A stretch of DNA of 41,919 bases from a virus: positions 1 through 41,919 of IMG/VR virus record IMGVR_UViG_3300042691_046815. One strand, 5' to 3'. The position numbers were made by a program, and so were the translations under genes. Of this stretch, positions 6,190 to 12,871 are shown piece by piece; positions within the stretch are counted from its first letter, which is position 1, and every line of letters begins with the position of its first letter. The notes under the pieces are model-generated. The model was not told the origin of the DNA. It ran no database searches and worked only from the letters and a program-made list of their open reading frames with translations.

Positions 6190-7070
6190 TAGTTTTGAGT
6201 CTTTTTGATGGAATATCTGCTGGCCAAGTAGCTCTGAAGAGAGCTGGAATTATTGTTGAAAAATACTACGCCTCTGAAATAGATAAGTCTCCAATATCCA
6301 TTACTCAATATAATTTTCCAAATACGATCCAATTGGGAGACGTTACTAAGTGGAAAGAGTGGGACTTAGATTGGAGCAAAATAGATTTGCTTATTGGGGG
6401 GAGTCCTTGTCAAAGTCTATCTGTGTCCGGCAAAAGAGAAGGCTTTGAAGGTAAGTCTGGGATCATAGAGTATTATTTTCAAATCCTAGAACACATCAAA
6501 ACTTTAAATCCTAATATTAAATTCCTTCTAGAAAATGTCAAAATGAAGAAGGAGTGGAGTGAAGTTATAACAAAAAGACTTGGAGTAGACTTTATCTTGA
6601 TTGACAGTTCTTCCGTTTCCGCCCAGTGCAGAAAAAGATTGTACTGGACCAATATTCCAAATATAACTCAACCAAAAGATCGTGGAATTGTTTTGAAAGA
6701 TATAATTGGCTATTCTAGATCTACCAGATATCCTAACTGGCCAGACAAGTCAGGTTCATATGCGGAAGAAAGGGTTAGACAAAATGGTAAATCCAACACC
6801 TTAACTTGTGGATCTGGTTGTGGATCGTTTTCTAGTAAAAACTATATCATACCAAATGATCCGCAAGACGAACCAAGACCATTATATCCAGAGGAATGTG
6901 AATCCCTTCAAACCCTAGATAGAGGATTTACTGAACTCGGCATTAAAGATAGAAAACCCATTAAAATCAGCAACTCAGCAAGATATCGCGCAATTGGCAA
7001 TAGCTGGACTGTAGAAGTAATTGTCCATATCCTAAAGAATCTGATTGACACCTCGAAACAAATGCCTTAA
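6186..7070 (+). CDS. Orphan DNA C5-cytosine methyltransferase
   Basis: 294 residues. It transfers methyl groups from S-adenosylmethionine to carbon 5 of cytosine in DNA. Motif I is L-S-L-F-D-G-I-S-A-G-Q (residues 4-14). Motif IV with the catalytic cysteine is G-G-S-P-C-Q-S-L-S (about 71-79). Motif VI is L-L-E-N-V-K (about 115-120), motif VIII is Q-C-R-K-R-L-Y-W (about 147-154), and motif X with the G-N-S-W end is near the C-terminus. The segment around T-L-T-C-G-S-G-C-G should be part of target recognition. No restriction endonuclease gene is adjacent, so it most likely protects phage DNA or regulates it. The start is coupled to the previous gene with AAGGAT upstream. Confidence 0.9.
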   Translation: MIVLSLFDGISAGQVALKRAGIIVEKYYASEIDKSPISITQYNFPNTIQLGDVTKWKEWDLDWSKIDLLIGGSPCQSLSVSGKREGFEGKSGIIEYYFQILEHIKTLNPNIKFLLENVKMKKEWSEVITKRLGVDFILIDSSSVSAQCRKRLYWTNIPNITQPKDRGIVLKDIIGYSRSTRYPNWPDKSGSYAEERVRQNGKSNTLTCGSGCGSFSSKNYIIPNDPQDEPRPLYPEECESLQTLDRGFTELGIKDRKPIKISNSARYRAIGNSWTVEVIVHILKNLIDTSKQMP

Positions 7071-7080
7071 AATAGATAGT

Positions 7081-7800
7081 ATGAAAGAAAAAATAGATTT
7101 ATCAAAATTTAAGAAAATCCCAGGCTTTGAAGGCTATCTTATCAATAAGCAAGGACAAGTCTATTCTGTAAAAAGAAAGATTTTAAGAAAGCCCCATGTT
7201 TGTGGGCCCTATAGTAGCGCGTTTTGTTATGTTCTTTTTTGTAAAAATAAATTCATTACTAAATCTGCCAGACAGTTGGTGCTATTGGCTTTTCCAAATA
7301 TAAAAATTACAAAACACCTAAAAGACAAGTTTGGATATAGAAAAAATAGTATCCTACAAAAACAAATAGAAAACTTGCAAATAAAAGACAGATCTACAAT
7401 TACATTCAATGAACTAATAACAAAGGGATACAAAAGAATCCCTGGTTTTTTAAATTACTTATTAACCCCAGATAACCAAGTATATTCTTTGAAGACTAAT
7501 AAAAATCTTAAACAGGGATATAACTCATATAATCTGTCTAAAGATAGTAAAGATCACTGGATGCACCTTGATACAATCATAAAACTCGTAAATGAGTCTC
7601 CAAAAGAGTCAAAACTATTAGTTGGAGATTTAGGGCCATATGGAGTGAGGAAACATAGAGTTTTAGATAAGTGGATTGCGAGTATCTATCAAAGTGGGAA
7701 AGAAATTTATATAGGGATTTTCGACACCAAAAAAGAAGCTGAAATGGCTTTTTATCACAAGTTCATAGAATTGAGAGGATATGCGCCATGGAAGATTTAA
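7081..7800 (+). CDS. NUMOD4-NUMOD4-AP2 DNA-binding protein, homing-endonuclease-derived but lacking a nuclease
   Basis: 239 residues from the ATG at 7081; a TTG at 7045 inside the methyltransferase is less likely. Two NUMOD4-like modules are visible: F-K-K-I-P-G-F-E-G-Y-L-I-N-K-Q-G-Q-V-Y-S (about residues 8-27) and Y-K-R-I-P-G-F-L-N-Y-L-L (about 120). The C-terminus (about 185-239) is an AP2-type domain: Y-G-V-R-K...W-I-A-S-I...I-Y-I-G-I-F-D-T-K-K-E-A. These modules normally bind DNA in HNH homing endonucleases. No H-N-H or GIY-YIG catalytic motif is present. It may be a domesticated DNA-binding protein or a decayed homing gene. Confidence 0.75.
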   Translation: MKEKIDLSKFKKIPGFEGYLINKQGQVYSVKRKILRKPHVCGPYSSAFCYVLFCKNKFITKSARQLVLLAFPNIKITKHLKDKFGYRKNSILQKQIENLQIKDRSTITFNELITKGYKRIPGFLNYLLTPDNQVYSLKTNKNLKQGYNSYNLSKDSKDHWMHLDTIIKLVNESPKESKLLVGDLGPYGVRKHRVLDKWIASIYQSGKEIYIGIFDTKKEAEMAFYHKFIELRGYAPWKI

Positions 7801-8057
7801 AACCTTCTCTAAGAATATTTAAAAGAGTTTGGTGTCCAGATTGTTCTGGGAAGGGTTTTACTAAGCAAATTAAAACTAAGAATAGTGAGTACTTTTATGA
7901 GTTTTGCGACAAATGTGGCGGATTTGGGTCGGTCTTAGTTCCAGAGGAAATAGATCCGTCATTCGTAGAAAGAAAACCAATTAAGGATGAATTGGAAAAA
8001 GCTAAACAAATATTACAAGACATATACAATAAAGGACTAGAAGATGAAGAAAACTAA
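7788..8057 (+). CDS. DnaJ-type zinc-finger small protein
   Basis: 89 residues. Two CxxCxGxG-type repeats, C-P-D-C-S-G-K-G-F near residue 15 and C-D-K-C-G-G-F-G-S near residue 38, form one DnaJ cysteine-rich zinc centre. A helical acidic tail follows. There is no J domain, so it is not a full co-chaperone; such stand-alone proteins are common in phages and may bind protein partners. It overlaps the AP2 gene by 13 nt and the next small basic gene by 14 nt. Confidence 0.7.
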   Translation: MEDLKPSLRIFKRVWCPDCSGKGFTKQIKTKNSEYFYEFCDKCGGFGSVLVPEEIDPSFVERKPIKDELEKAKQILQDIYNKGLEDEEN

Positions 8058-8223
8058 ACAAACTAAATCGACTAAAAAAGTCAAAAAAACTAAAAAAAGC
8101 AATAAGTTATTGAAATTTAAGAACGATGTACCAGTCTTTAAAACTGACGCATTTGGAAATCCTCTAAATGCAACTTTTGGAGAAGATTTGGCTTTACTTG
8201 AGTTGGGTCTTCCTGTAGAATAG
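8044..8223 (+). CDS. Small lysine-rich protein, 59 residues
   Basis: The first 20 residues are almost only K, T and S (MKKTKQTKSTKKVKKTKK). They are followed by a folded-looking segment K-F-K-N-D-V-P-V-F-K-T-D-A-F-G-N-P and a hydrophobic acidic end (E-D-L-A-L-L-E-L-G-L-P). The basic tail could bind nucleic acid or the ribosome. The frame is open to TAG at 8221-8223. It overlaps the zinc-finger gene and ends 4 nt before the nucleotidyltransferase ATG. No family is recognised. Confidence 0.6.
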   Translation: MKKTKQTKSTKKVKKTKKSNKLLKFKNDVPVFKTDAFGNPLNATFGEDLALLELGLPVE

Positions 8224-8227
8224 ATCT

Positions 8228-9235
8228 ATGGAGCTTATTGAAAGATTTCACAAAGAACATACCGACAAACAAATCCTCCTACTAGTTATGGCTGGTTCCC
8301 ATTTTTTTAATCTCCAATCTCCAACTTCTGACAAAGACTATCGTGGTATCTTTATTACAAAATCTGGAAAAGATACTTGCAATGAGATTTCTTTCAATAC
8401 AAACAATAAGACTAAGAACTCTAAAGAAGATATCGATTGTACCTTTTATTCGCTAAAAAAGTTTCTTACGTTATTGGGTAATGGCGATTTTAACATGATC
8501 GAACTTTTGTATGCTCCAGAAGATAAAATTCTTGTAAATTCTAAAATATATCAAGAGCTTAGATACATAAGAACTGGAATAGCTTCTAATGATATTTCTT
8601 CTTTTTTAGGTTTCATTAAAGGCGAATATAAAAAGTTTGGCATGGATAAAAACCATTATGGCATTATTCAAAACTTCGCCACTTTTTTAAATGACAATAG
8701 AATTAATTATCTATCTACCTTAAAAGATATTTGGTCAGAAATCCTAGAGTATTCAAATGAACCCGACAATTTCATCAAAATATCACAAACCAGAAATGAT
8801 AATAAAACTCTTCCTGCTATCGTAATTGCCAAAAGAATGTTTCAATATACGGCAAAGATAGATTACGTACTAGAGCAGACGAATAGTATGCTAGAAAAAT
8901 ATGGCCATAGAAGAATCCAGATGGCGACAAATAAAGTGGAATATAAAGGATTGTACCATACGATGCGCCTATTGATTGAAGCAAAAGAGTTCGCTACTAC
9001 TGGAGAATTGACGTTTCCTTTTCTAGATAAAGATTATAATAAGTTACGAGCGATTAAAGATGGCAATATTGAAGATATTGATGGATTGTTTTTGGAAATA
9101 GATCAACGAATTCAAGAACTTATGGATATAGAAAGAAATATCGTATCTAATAAAAAGAATACCCAGATTCTAATTGACAAACTAATTGAGACCTATTATT
9201 CTAGACTAAGAATTGCAAATATTATTGGAGAATAG
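8228..9235 (+). CDS. Predicted nucleotidyltransferase (COG3541/PF10127-like)
   Basis: 335 residues. The N-terminus carries the polymerase-beta-type signature A-G-S-H-F-F-N-L-Q-S-P-T-S-D-K-D-Y-R-G (about residues 22-40). This corresponds to the family pattern GSHxYGxxxxxSDxDxRG, in which G-S and the D-x-D residues bind nucleotide and metal. A helical C-terminal domain follows, as in the family. Substrates of these enzymes are poorly known; roles in RNA or nucleotide modification have been suggested. The ATG has only a weak ribosome site. It sits between small genes of unknown function, so context does not identify the substrate. Confidence 0.75.
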   Translation: MELIERFHKEHTDKQILLLVMAGSHFFNLQSPTSDKDYRGIFITKSGKDTCNEISFNTNNKTKNSKEDIDCTFYSLKKFLTLLGNGDFNMIELLYAPEDKILVNSKIYQELRYIRTGIASNDISSFLGFIKGEYKKFGMDKNHYGIIQNFATFLNDNRINYLSTLKDIWSEILEYSNEPDNFIKISQTRNDNKTLPAIVIAKRMFQYTAKIDYVLEQTNSMLEKYGHRRIQMATNKVEYKGLYHTMRLLIEAKEFATTGELTFPFLDKDYNKLRAIKDGNIEDIDGLFLEIDQRIQELMDIERNIVSNKKNTQILIDKLIETYYSRLRIANIIGE

Positions 9236-9236
9236 T

Positions 9237-9728
9237 ATGAAAAATACATTTTATATCGTAGTTGGAACTATCATCTTATTAAGTGCTGCTTTTTTTAGTC
9301 TTTTTCTTTACAAAAAAGATATAGCACAAAGACCTTGGGTTCGTGGATTTTTAAGAAATCTTTTCTATTCATACCAAAAATATGACCATAAATCTTGGAT
9401 CAGAAGATTAAAACTTTTGTATAAGTACCCAGAAACATTGCCCAAATATATAAAAATTCTCTCAAATAATGAACAAGTTGTTTGCGCTGGAAAGATTAGA
9501 ATAAATCCAAAAATATTAAAACCACAACACGATATAGTAGAAGATGACCATTTCTTCCAAAGAGTCGTCGATTATATGAACGAAGAAAGAGTTACATCGG
9601 ATTTTGGAGATATTGTCATTGTGAATAATACCATCCACGACGGTCATCATAGGGTTGCTGCGGCAATAGATGCTGGTATTAAAAAAATAGAAGTAGTTAG
9701 ATATTTTAGTATGTATAAAAAGGCATAA
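9237..9728 (+). CDS. Membrane-anchored ParB-like protein
   Basis: 163 residues from the ATG at 9237, which follows GGAG with good spacing; an in-frame ATG at 9213 would overlap the previous gene. Residues 5-25 form one membrane helix (YIVVGTIILLSAAFFSLFLY). The C-terminal 80 residues resemble a ParB/sulfiredoxin-type domain: I-N-P...D-F-G-D-I-V-I-V-N-N-T-I-H-D-G-H-H-R-V-A-A-A-I-D-A-G in pieces, with the D-G-H-H-R motif that binds nucleotide. ParB-fold proteins can bind CTP/ATP or cut DNA. A membrane anchor on this domain is unusual. The function is unknown. Confidence 0.7.
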   Translation: MKNTFYIVVGTIILLSAAFFSLFLYKKDIAQRPWVRGFLRNLFYSYQKYDHKSWIRRLKLLYKYPETLPKYIKILSNNEQVVCAGKIRINPKILKPQHDIVEDDHFFQRVVDYMNEERVTSDFGDIVIVNNTIHDGHHRVAAAIDAGIKKIEVVRYFSMYKKA

Positions 9729-9729
9729 T

Positions 9730-10044
9730 ATGAAAAAGAATATTAAACAATTAGTCAAAAGAATAAAAAAACCTAAAAATTTCCAAGTCTTGTCTATTCA
9801 TATCCCTAGATTTATTGAAAGCAATAATAGGACTGTTTTAGTAATAGATAAAACTTCTATTCGTTTTAGTTTTCCTTTTGGTATAGATTTTGAGAATGAG
9901 TTTGTAAAATATGAAAAGGGCATACTTACTGCAAAACTTTGTGGTGGGGCATTAAGAGTAGATAGTGAATCTAATTTATTTACTTTTTGTGTACAAATTA
10001 AAGATTTAGATCAACATTTTGTTGATAGTCTAGAAATAAAGTGA
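9730..10044 (+). CDS. Hypothetical protein, 104 residues
   Basis: A basic N-terminus (MKKNIKQLVKRIKKPKN) is followed by what looks like a compact beta-rich domain (R-T-V-L-V-I-D-K-T-S-I-R-F-S-F-P-F-G). No signal peptide and no recognised family. It starts 2 nt after the ParB-like gene and ends inside the promoter motif of the primase gene. Confidence 0.6.
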   Translation: MKKNIKQLVKRIKKPKNFQVLSIHIPRFIESNNRTVLVIDKTSIRFSFPFGIDFENEFVKYEKGILTAKLCGGALRVDSESNLFTFCVQIKDLDQHFVDSLEIK

Positions 10045-10050
10045 TATTAT
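10042..10050 (+). promoter_or_regulatory. Extended -10 promoter motif TGATATTAT
   Basis: TG-A-TATTAT overlaps the stop of the preceding gene and ends 8 nt before the primase ATG at 10059. The predicted transcript would have almost no leader, and I see no standard ribosome site (AGGATAGT only). It parallels the arrangement at 197-211. Confidence 0.55.
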
Positions 10051-10058
10051 AGGATAGT

Positions 10059-10868
10059 ATGGATAAGATTCAAGCTTTTTTAAATTTATTGTTTAATCCA
10101 GACGAAGAAGTATGCGCCACTTCTAACAAATATGCTTGCGAAAGCTCTCCAGTAAGTTCTATTAAATGTAAGCCAGAGCTAATAGCTATTAATCCCATCA
10201 AAGGCTGGAGATGCGATGAAGACGTGACAGCCTACAGGACCTTCCTGGTAGAGCTTGACTATGGCCCCCTACAAGAGCAGCACGAATATGTCAAGTCGCT
10301 AGATATGCCCTATTCCGTGTGTGTGTTTAGCGGAAACAAGTCATTACACTTTGGCATTGTTTTAAAGCAAGATCTTCCTTCTGAAGAAATCTATAGGTTT
10401 ATTGGAAAGTGGATACTAAACATAGTAGATAAAGCTGACCAAGTTACCAAGAACCCTAGTAGGAGCATTAGATTTCCAGGACATATTAGAAATGGGATTA
10501 GAGAGCAAAAGCTATTAGAAATTAAAGATAGGGTAGAAGTAGAGGAGCTTTACAAGTGGCTTAATAGGTATCCAGACAAAAAGCCGCAGCCTAGGGCTAA
10601 AAACAATAAGCCTAGAAATATAACGGCAGATATCGCCAATCTTCCTGGGTGGGTAATCAAAATACTTCAAGATGGAGTCCCAGAAGGGAAATCCAGGAAT
10701 CAGACTTGGTTTGGGATTGGTTATGAAATGTACTGTGCTGGTTTTGATGAAGATACAACTATTGAGACATTGGAACCATTTTATACAGAAGAAAATGATT
10801 TTAGATATAAAGAATGGCATGATACGGTATTAAATGGTCTTAAAAAGGCTGAATTGGAGAGAGAGTGA
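10059..10868 (+). CDS. Archaeo-eukaryotic-type (AEP/PrimPol-like) DNA primase
   Basis: 269 residues. The core shows F-L-V-E-L-D (catalytic acid strand, about residue 62-67), then C-V-F-S-G-N-K-S-L-H-F-G (the S-x-K-S-x-H motif, about 90-101), then N-P-S-R-S-I-R-F-P-G-H-I-R-N-G (about 131-145). This is the usual three-motif order of AEP primases and RepB-like primases. A linker rich in K, P and N follows, then a helical PriCT-like end with W-F-G-I-G-Y-E-M. It would make primers for the helicase at 3872. One catalytic acid may be atypical (E-L-D rather than D-x-D), so activity should be tested. Confidence 0.75.
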   Translation: MDKIQAFLNLLFNPDEEVCATSNKYACESSPVSSIKCKPELIAINPIKGWRCDEDVTAYRTFLVELDYGPLQEQHEYVKSLDMPYSVCVFSGNKSLHFGIVLKQDLPSEEIYRFIGKWILNIVDKADQVTKNPSRSIRFPGHIRNGIREQKLLEIKDRVEVEELYKWLNRYPDKKPQPRAKNNKPRNITADIANLPGWVIKILQDGVPEGKSRNQTWFGIGYEMYCAGFDEDTTIETLEPFYTEENDFRYKEWHDTVLNGLKKAELERE

Positions 10869-11041
10869 AAGATATCTTAAGCAAGCCTTGCTATATCAAT
10901 ATGATGGGTAATTTGATTGAGAGATATATCAAAGAAATATCCACTTTAAACAAGGCACTAGAGGTCGATTCTATGCCATTTTATGATGAAAACAATGGCG
11001 AGTATGATGAGTGGCCAGATCAAACGGGAGAAAACAAATAA
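10865..11041 (+). CDS. Small acidic protein, 58 residues
   Basis: A GTG start at 10865 overlaps the primase stop (GTGA). An in-frame ATG lies at 10901 as an alternative. The protein is K-D-I-L-S-K-P-C-Y-I-N-M-M-G... with a helical middle and an acidic end (Y-D-E-N-N-G-E-Y-D-E-W-P). No family is recognised. The coupling to the primase suggests co-expression. It overlaps the start region of the lipoprotein gene that follows. Confidence 0.55.
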   Translation: MKDILSKPCYINMMGNLIERYIKEISTLNKALEVDSMPFYDENNGEYDEWPDQTGENK

Positions 11042-11241
11042 AAATAGTTTCTTTATTGGTATTATTGTTTACTTTAGTGGGCTGTGATTGTGGTTGCGAT
11101 AATGGTCCCGTCACTATGAAATGTTATTCTGGGGGAACAGGATATGCAGTAAGATGTGCTATTGATTATGGAATTCCAACATATAATCTCAATAACTCAA
11201 AAGAAATGCAAGATTTTGTCAAACTATTAAGAAATCTTTAA
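11011..11241 (+). CDS. Small cysteine-rich lipoprotein
   Basis: 76 residues if started at the GTG at 11011. The N-terminus is a type II signal peptide, K-I-V-S-L-L-V-L-L-F-T-L-V-G-C, with lipobox L-V-G-C. The mature part has several cysteines (C-D-C-G-C-D, M-K-C-Y, V-R-C-A) and a tail V-K-L-L-R-N-L. The ribosome-like GGGAG at 11026-11030 lies just before ATA codons at 11038 and 11044, not before a standard start. A start at ATA 11038 would give a textbook signal peptide. The GTG start gives a longer but still acceptable n-region. Function unknown; perhaps envelope-located. Confidence 0.6.
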   Translation: MARSNGRKQIKIVSLLVLLFTLVGCDCGCDNGPVTMKCYSGGTGYAVRCAIDYGIPTYNLNNSKEMQDFVKLLRNL

Positions 11242-11288
11242 ATTCAAATAATAGCCATTTTATAAATTTTATGGCTATTATTTGAATT
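11241..11288. terminator. Perfect 18-bp inverted repeat, likely bidirectional terminator
   Basis: Arms at 11241-11258 and 11271-11288 (AATTCAAATAATAGCCAT and its exact complement) with a 12-nt AT loop. It follows the last plus-strand gene of the early block and separates it from the leftward clpP operon. The flanks are AT-rich, so it can stop transcription from either side. Confidence 0.75.
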
Positions 11289-11546
11289 AATATATATTCA
11301 TTAAAAAATGTATAAACTATCGTAATTGTTTACATTATGCACATAAATGTACAAATATCTGTTTTAATTATATTTTTATCTAATTTATTTTAAATCAATG
11401 TATATACATAGATAAAAAACGCCTAATTTGAACGTAAAAGACGGGGTCTCGTCGGATTCTTTTTGGCAGGCCAACTGAGACCTGTTATCCATATTTACCG
11501 AGTCATTTCAGTTCCCTACCGACCCCACCGTAGGTTTGCTTGTTAT
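11289..11546. other. Intergenic stretch: AT-rich left half, GC-rich structured right half
   Basis: No convincing gene. 11289-11420 is very AT-rich. 11430-11545 is about half GC by eye and holds competing complementary segments: GGTCTC (near 11447) can pair with GAGACC (near 11478), while the overlapping GGGGTC can pair with GACCCC (near 11521). The second set forms in a longer loop. On the minus strand GACG...CGTC followed by TTTT near 11440 could be a terminator for the clpP operon. It may be a small RNA or a 3'-UTR structure. Confidence 0.4.
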
Positions 11547-11813
11547 TTAAAAATTTCCAGTAATGCTAGCAATTATGAGTTTTTTGTCGACAAATTCAAA
11601 ATATCTTAACTTATTTAGTAAAACTTCTGGAGAGTCTCCAAATTCCATATATAATCTTCTTGATTTAAAGAATACCACAGAACTATTCAAATCTATAGTC
11701 CCATCATTGTTTTCTAAGTGTCCTATACTCAATATGTCATCTATAGCCATAGAGTCATAAATGACAGACTTTTTAATGGGAGTTAATCCCAATTCTTTAA
11801 AGCTAACTAACAT
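11547..11813 (-). CDS. Small FlbD-like hypothetical protein
   Basis: 88 residues. The N-terminus M-L-V-S-F-K-E-L-G-L-T-P resembles that of the gene at 40633 (M-H-L-V-T-L-E-E-I-G-L-K-P). Both continue with an N/D...I strand, a S-S-V-V-F-F-K-S-R-like strand pair, and an acidic helix, a layout like the small FlbD family. The function is unknown. It lies 2 nt after the clpP-like gene and is presumably in its operon. Confidence 0.6.
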   Translation of the reverse strand: MLVSFKELGLTPIKKSVIYDSMAIDDILSIGHLENNDGTIDLNSSVVFFKSRRLYMEFGDSPEVLLNKLRYFEFVDKKLIIASITGNF

Positions 11814-11815
11814 AT

Positions 11816-12652
11816 TTACTCCTTAGGTTTTTCTATGATTTCTGGTATTTTTTCTACAATTTCAATATCTGAAGGCTTATTTTCTACTACTATGTTCTTA
11901 TCAAACTGCTCTGTTGGAATGTGCAATTCTATTTTTAAATTTCTATTTGCATATATCCTATTAAGTAATCTATCAGTAATCTCAGGTAAGTTCTTAGTAT
12001 TATTGACATTTTTAAATGCACTCATTCTAACTTTTCTTAAATTCCCACGCTTCTTTGGTTCTAATATCTTATCAGCTAATCCAAGAGCAATTGCCTCTTC
12101 TGCACTAAGCCAAAGATCTCGGCCTACAAATTCATTCCAAAATTCTGCTGGCATACGGCTATTTTGGGCATATATCTTATTTAAGGTATCTTGTAAGTGG
12201 ACTTCTTCGTTGGTATCTATCTTTCTATCAATTGTTTTTGCGGGAGTTTCGCTAGATACTCCAGCAGGACCATCGTGAATCAATATGCGAGTATTTGGTA
12301 GTAGATATCTCTCATCACAACAGCACATAATCCACGTACAACTCGATGCAACATATCCACCTCCAATAAACTTGATTTGGCATGGAGACATTTGAATAAC
12401 ATCGTGCAATCTTAGCATTTCTATCGCATTGCCGCCAACAGAACTCATCCAAAGCTCTATTGGTTTTTTTGAATCTAAAGCTTCTAGAACGTGGATATCG
12501 CGAATTGCCCGCTCTACAGATCTCCATGTAAAATCAGACCCAAATTCGTCATAAGACTCAAGGAGAGCTCCATAATAGAGTCTTCTATTCTTAAAATCAA
12601 TACCTTCGTCGATACAATAATTGATATAGTCTGATTTTTCAATTTTCAGCAT
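11816..12652 (-). CDS. ClpP-like serine protease
   Basis: 278 residues. The ClpP fold is clear: oxyanion strand S-S-V-G-G-N (about residues 70-75), catalytic serine in G-Y-V-A-S-S-C (about 98-104), catalytic histidine in I-L-I-H-D-G-P-A-G (about 125), and the acid in G-R-D-L-W-L-S-A-E-E-A-I-A-L-G-L-A-D-K (about 176-194). All three catalytic residues are therefore present. A C-terminal extension of about 75 residues (to K-P-E-I-I-E-K-P-K-E) is not in bacterial ClpP (about 200). Phage ClpP proteins often mature the prohead. Here the neighbours are fibre genes, so a structural or regulatory target is also possible. The start has an AAGAGG ribosome site and a TGATATTAT promoter. Confidence 0.85.
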   Translation of the reverse strand: MLKIEKSDYINYCIDEGIDFKNRRLYYGALLESYDEFGSDFTWRSVERAIRDIHVLEALDSKKPIELWMSSVGGNAIEMLRLHDVIQMSPCQIKFIGGGYVASSCTWIMCCCDERYLLPNTRILIHDGPAGVSSETPAKTIDRKIDTNEEVHLQDTLNKIYAQNSRMPAEFWNEFVGRDLWLSAEEAIALGLADKILEPKKRGNLRKVRMSAFKNVNNTKNLPEITDRLLNRIYANRNLKIELHIPTEQFDKNIVVENKPSDIEIVEKIPEIIEKPKE

Positions 12653-12669
12653 AAATACCTCTTATCGAT

Positions 12670-12678
12670 ATAATATCA
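12670..12678 (-). promoter_or_regulatory. Extended -10 promoter motif for the clpP-like operon
   Basis: On the minus strand TG-A-TATTAT, followed about 10 nt later by AAGAGG and the ATG at 12652. No consensus -35 is seen, but two 16-bp direct repeats lie 22-65 bp upstream. Confidence 0.65.
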
Positions 12679-12699
12679 TATTAATGGAAAAATGTTTTT

Positions 12700-12743
12700 G
12701 TGATAAATTTGATACTTAAACTTTTAGTGATAGATTTGATACA
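12700..12743. repeat. Paired 16-bp direct repeats GTGATARATTTGATAC
   Basis: Copies at 12700-12715 (GTGATAAATTTGATAC) and 12728-12743 (GTGATAGATTTGATAC) differ by one base and have a 28-bp period. They lie just upstream of the clpP-like promoter, on the side where an activator or repressor would bind. A regulator site is the likely reading. Confidence 0.6.
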
Positions 12744-12770
12744 AAAACCCCCAAGAAGAGATCTTGGGGG
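12743..12770 (-). terminator. Rho-independent terminator (minus strand)
   Basis: Stem CCCCCAAGA / TCTTGGGGG (12748-12756 with 12762-12770) with a 5-nt loop. On the minus strand it is followed by TTTTT. It lies only about 30 nt downstream of a TGATATTAT promoter motif at 12799-12807, so the two would give a very short RNA or an attenuated transcript. Confidence 0.8.
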
Positions 12771-12798
12771 CAAAAATGAGGGAGATAACCTCTTTTTT

Positions 12799-12807
12799 AT
12801 AATATCA
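12799..12807 (-). promoter_or_regulatory. Extended -10 motif TGATATTAT upstream of a terminator
   Basis: On the minus strand TG-TG-A-TATTAT-AAAAAAGAGG. A transcript from here meets the terminator at 12743-12770 after roughly 50 nt, before any gene. Confidence 0.5.
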
Positions 12808-12810
12808 CAG

Positions 12811-12841
12811 TTTTAAAATAAAAGGCCCCAATTAAGGGGCC
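12811..12841 (-). terminator. Rho-independent terminator of the coiled-coil fibre gene
   Basis: Stem GGCCCC / GGGGCC (12824-12829 with 12836-12841), loop AATTAA. On the minus strand it is followed by TTTTATTTT. It lies 31 nt after the stop of the gene at 12872-13282. Confidence 0.85.
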
Positions 12842-12871
12842 CTATAAAGAGATAAGGTATTTTATGACCTA

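Noticed and set aside
11420-11546. A tRNA in the GC-rich island
   Set aside because: No T-arm GGTTCRAnYCC-type sequence, no acceptor pairing and no anticodon-stem geometry. The same check failed for 13285-13345 and 41440-41640.
12315-12527. A 70-residue minus-strand frame inside the ClpP-like gene
   Set aside because: It overlaps the catalytic domain in another frame and lacks a ribosome site.
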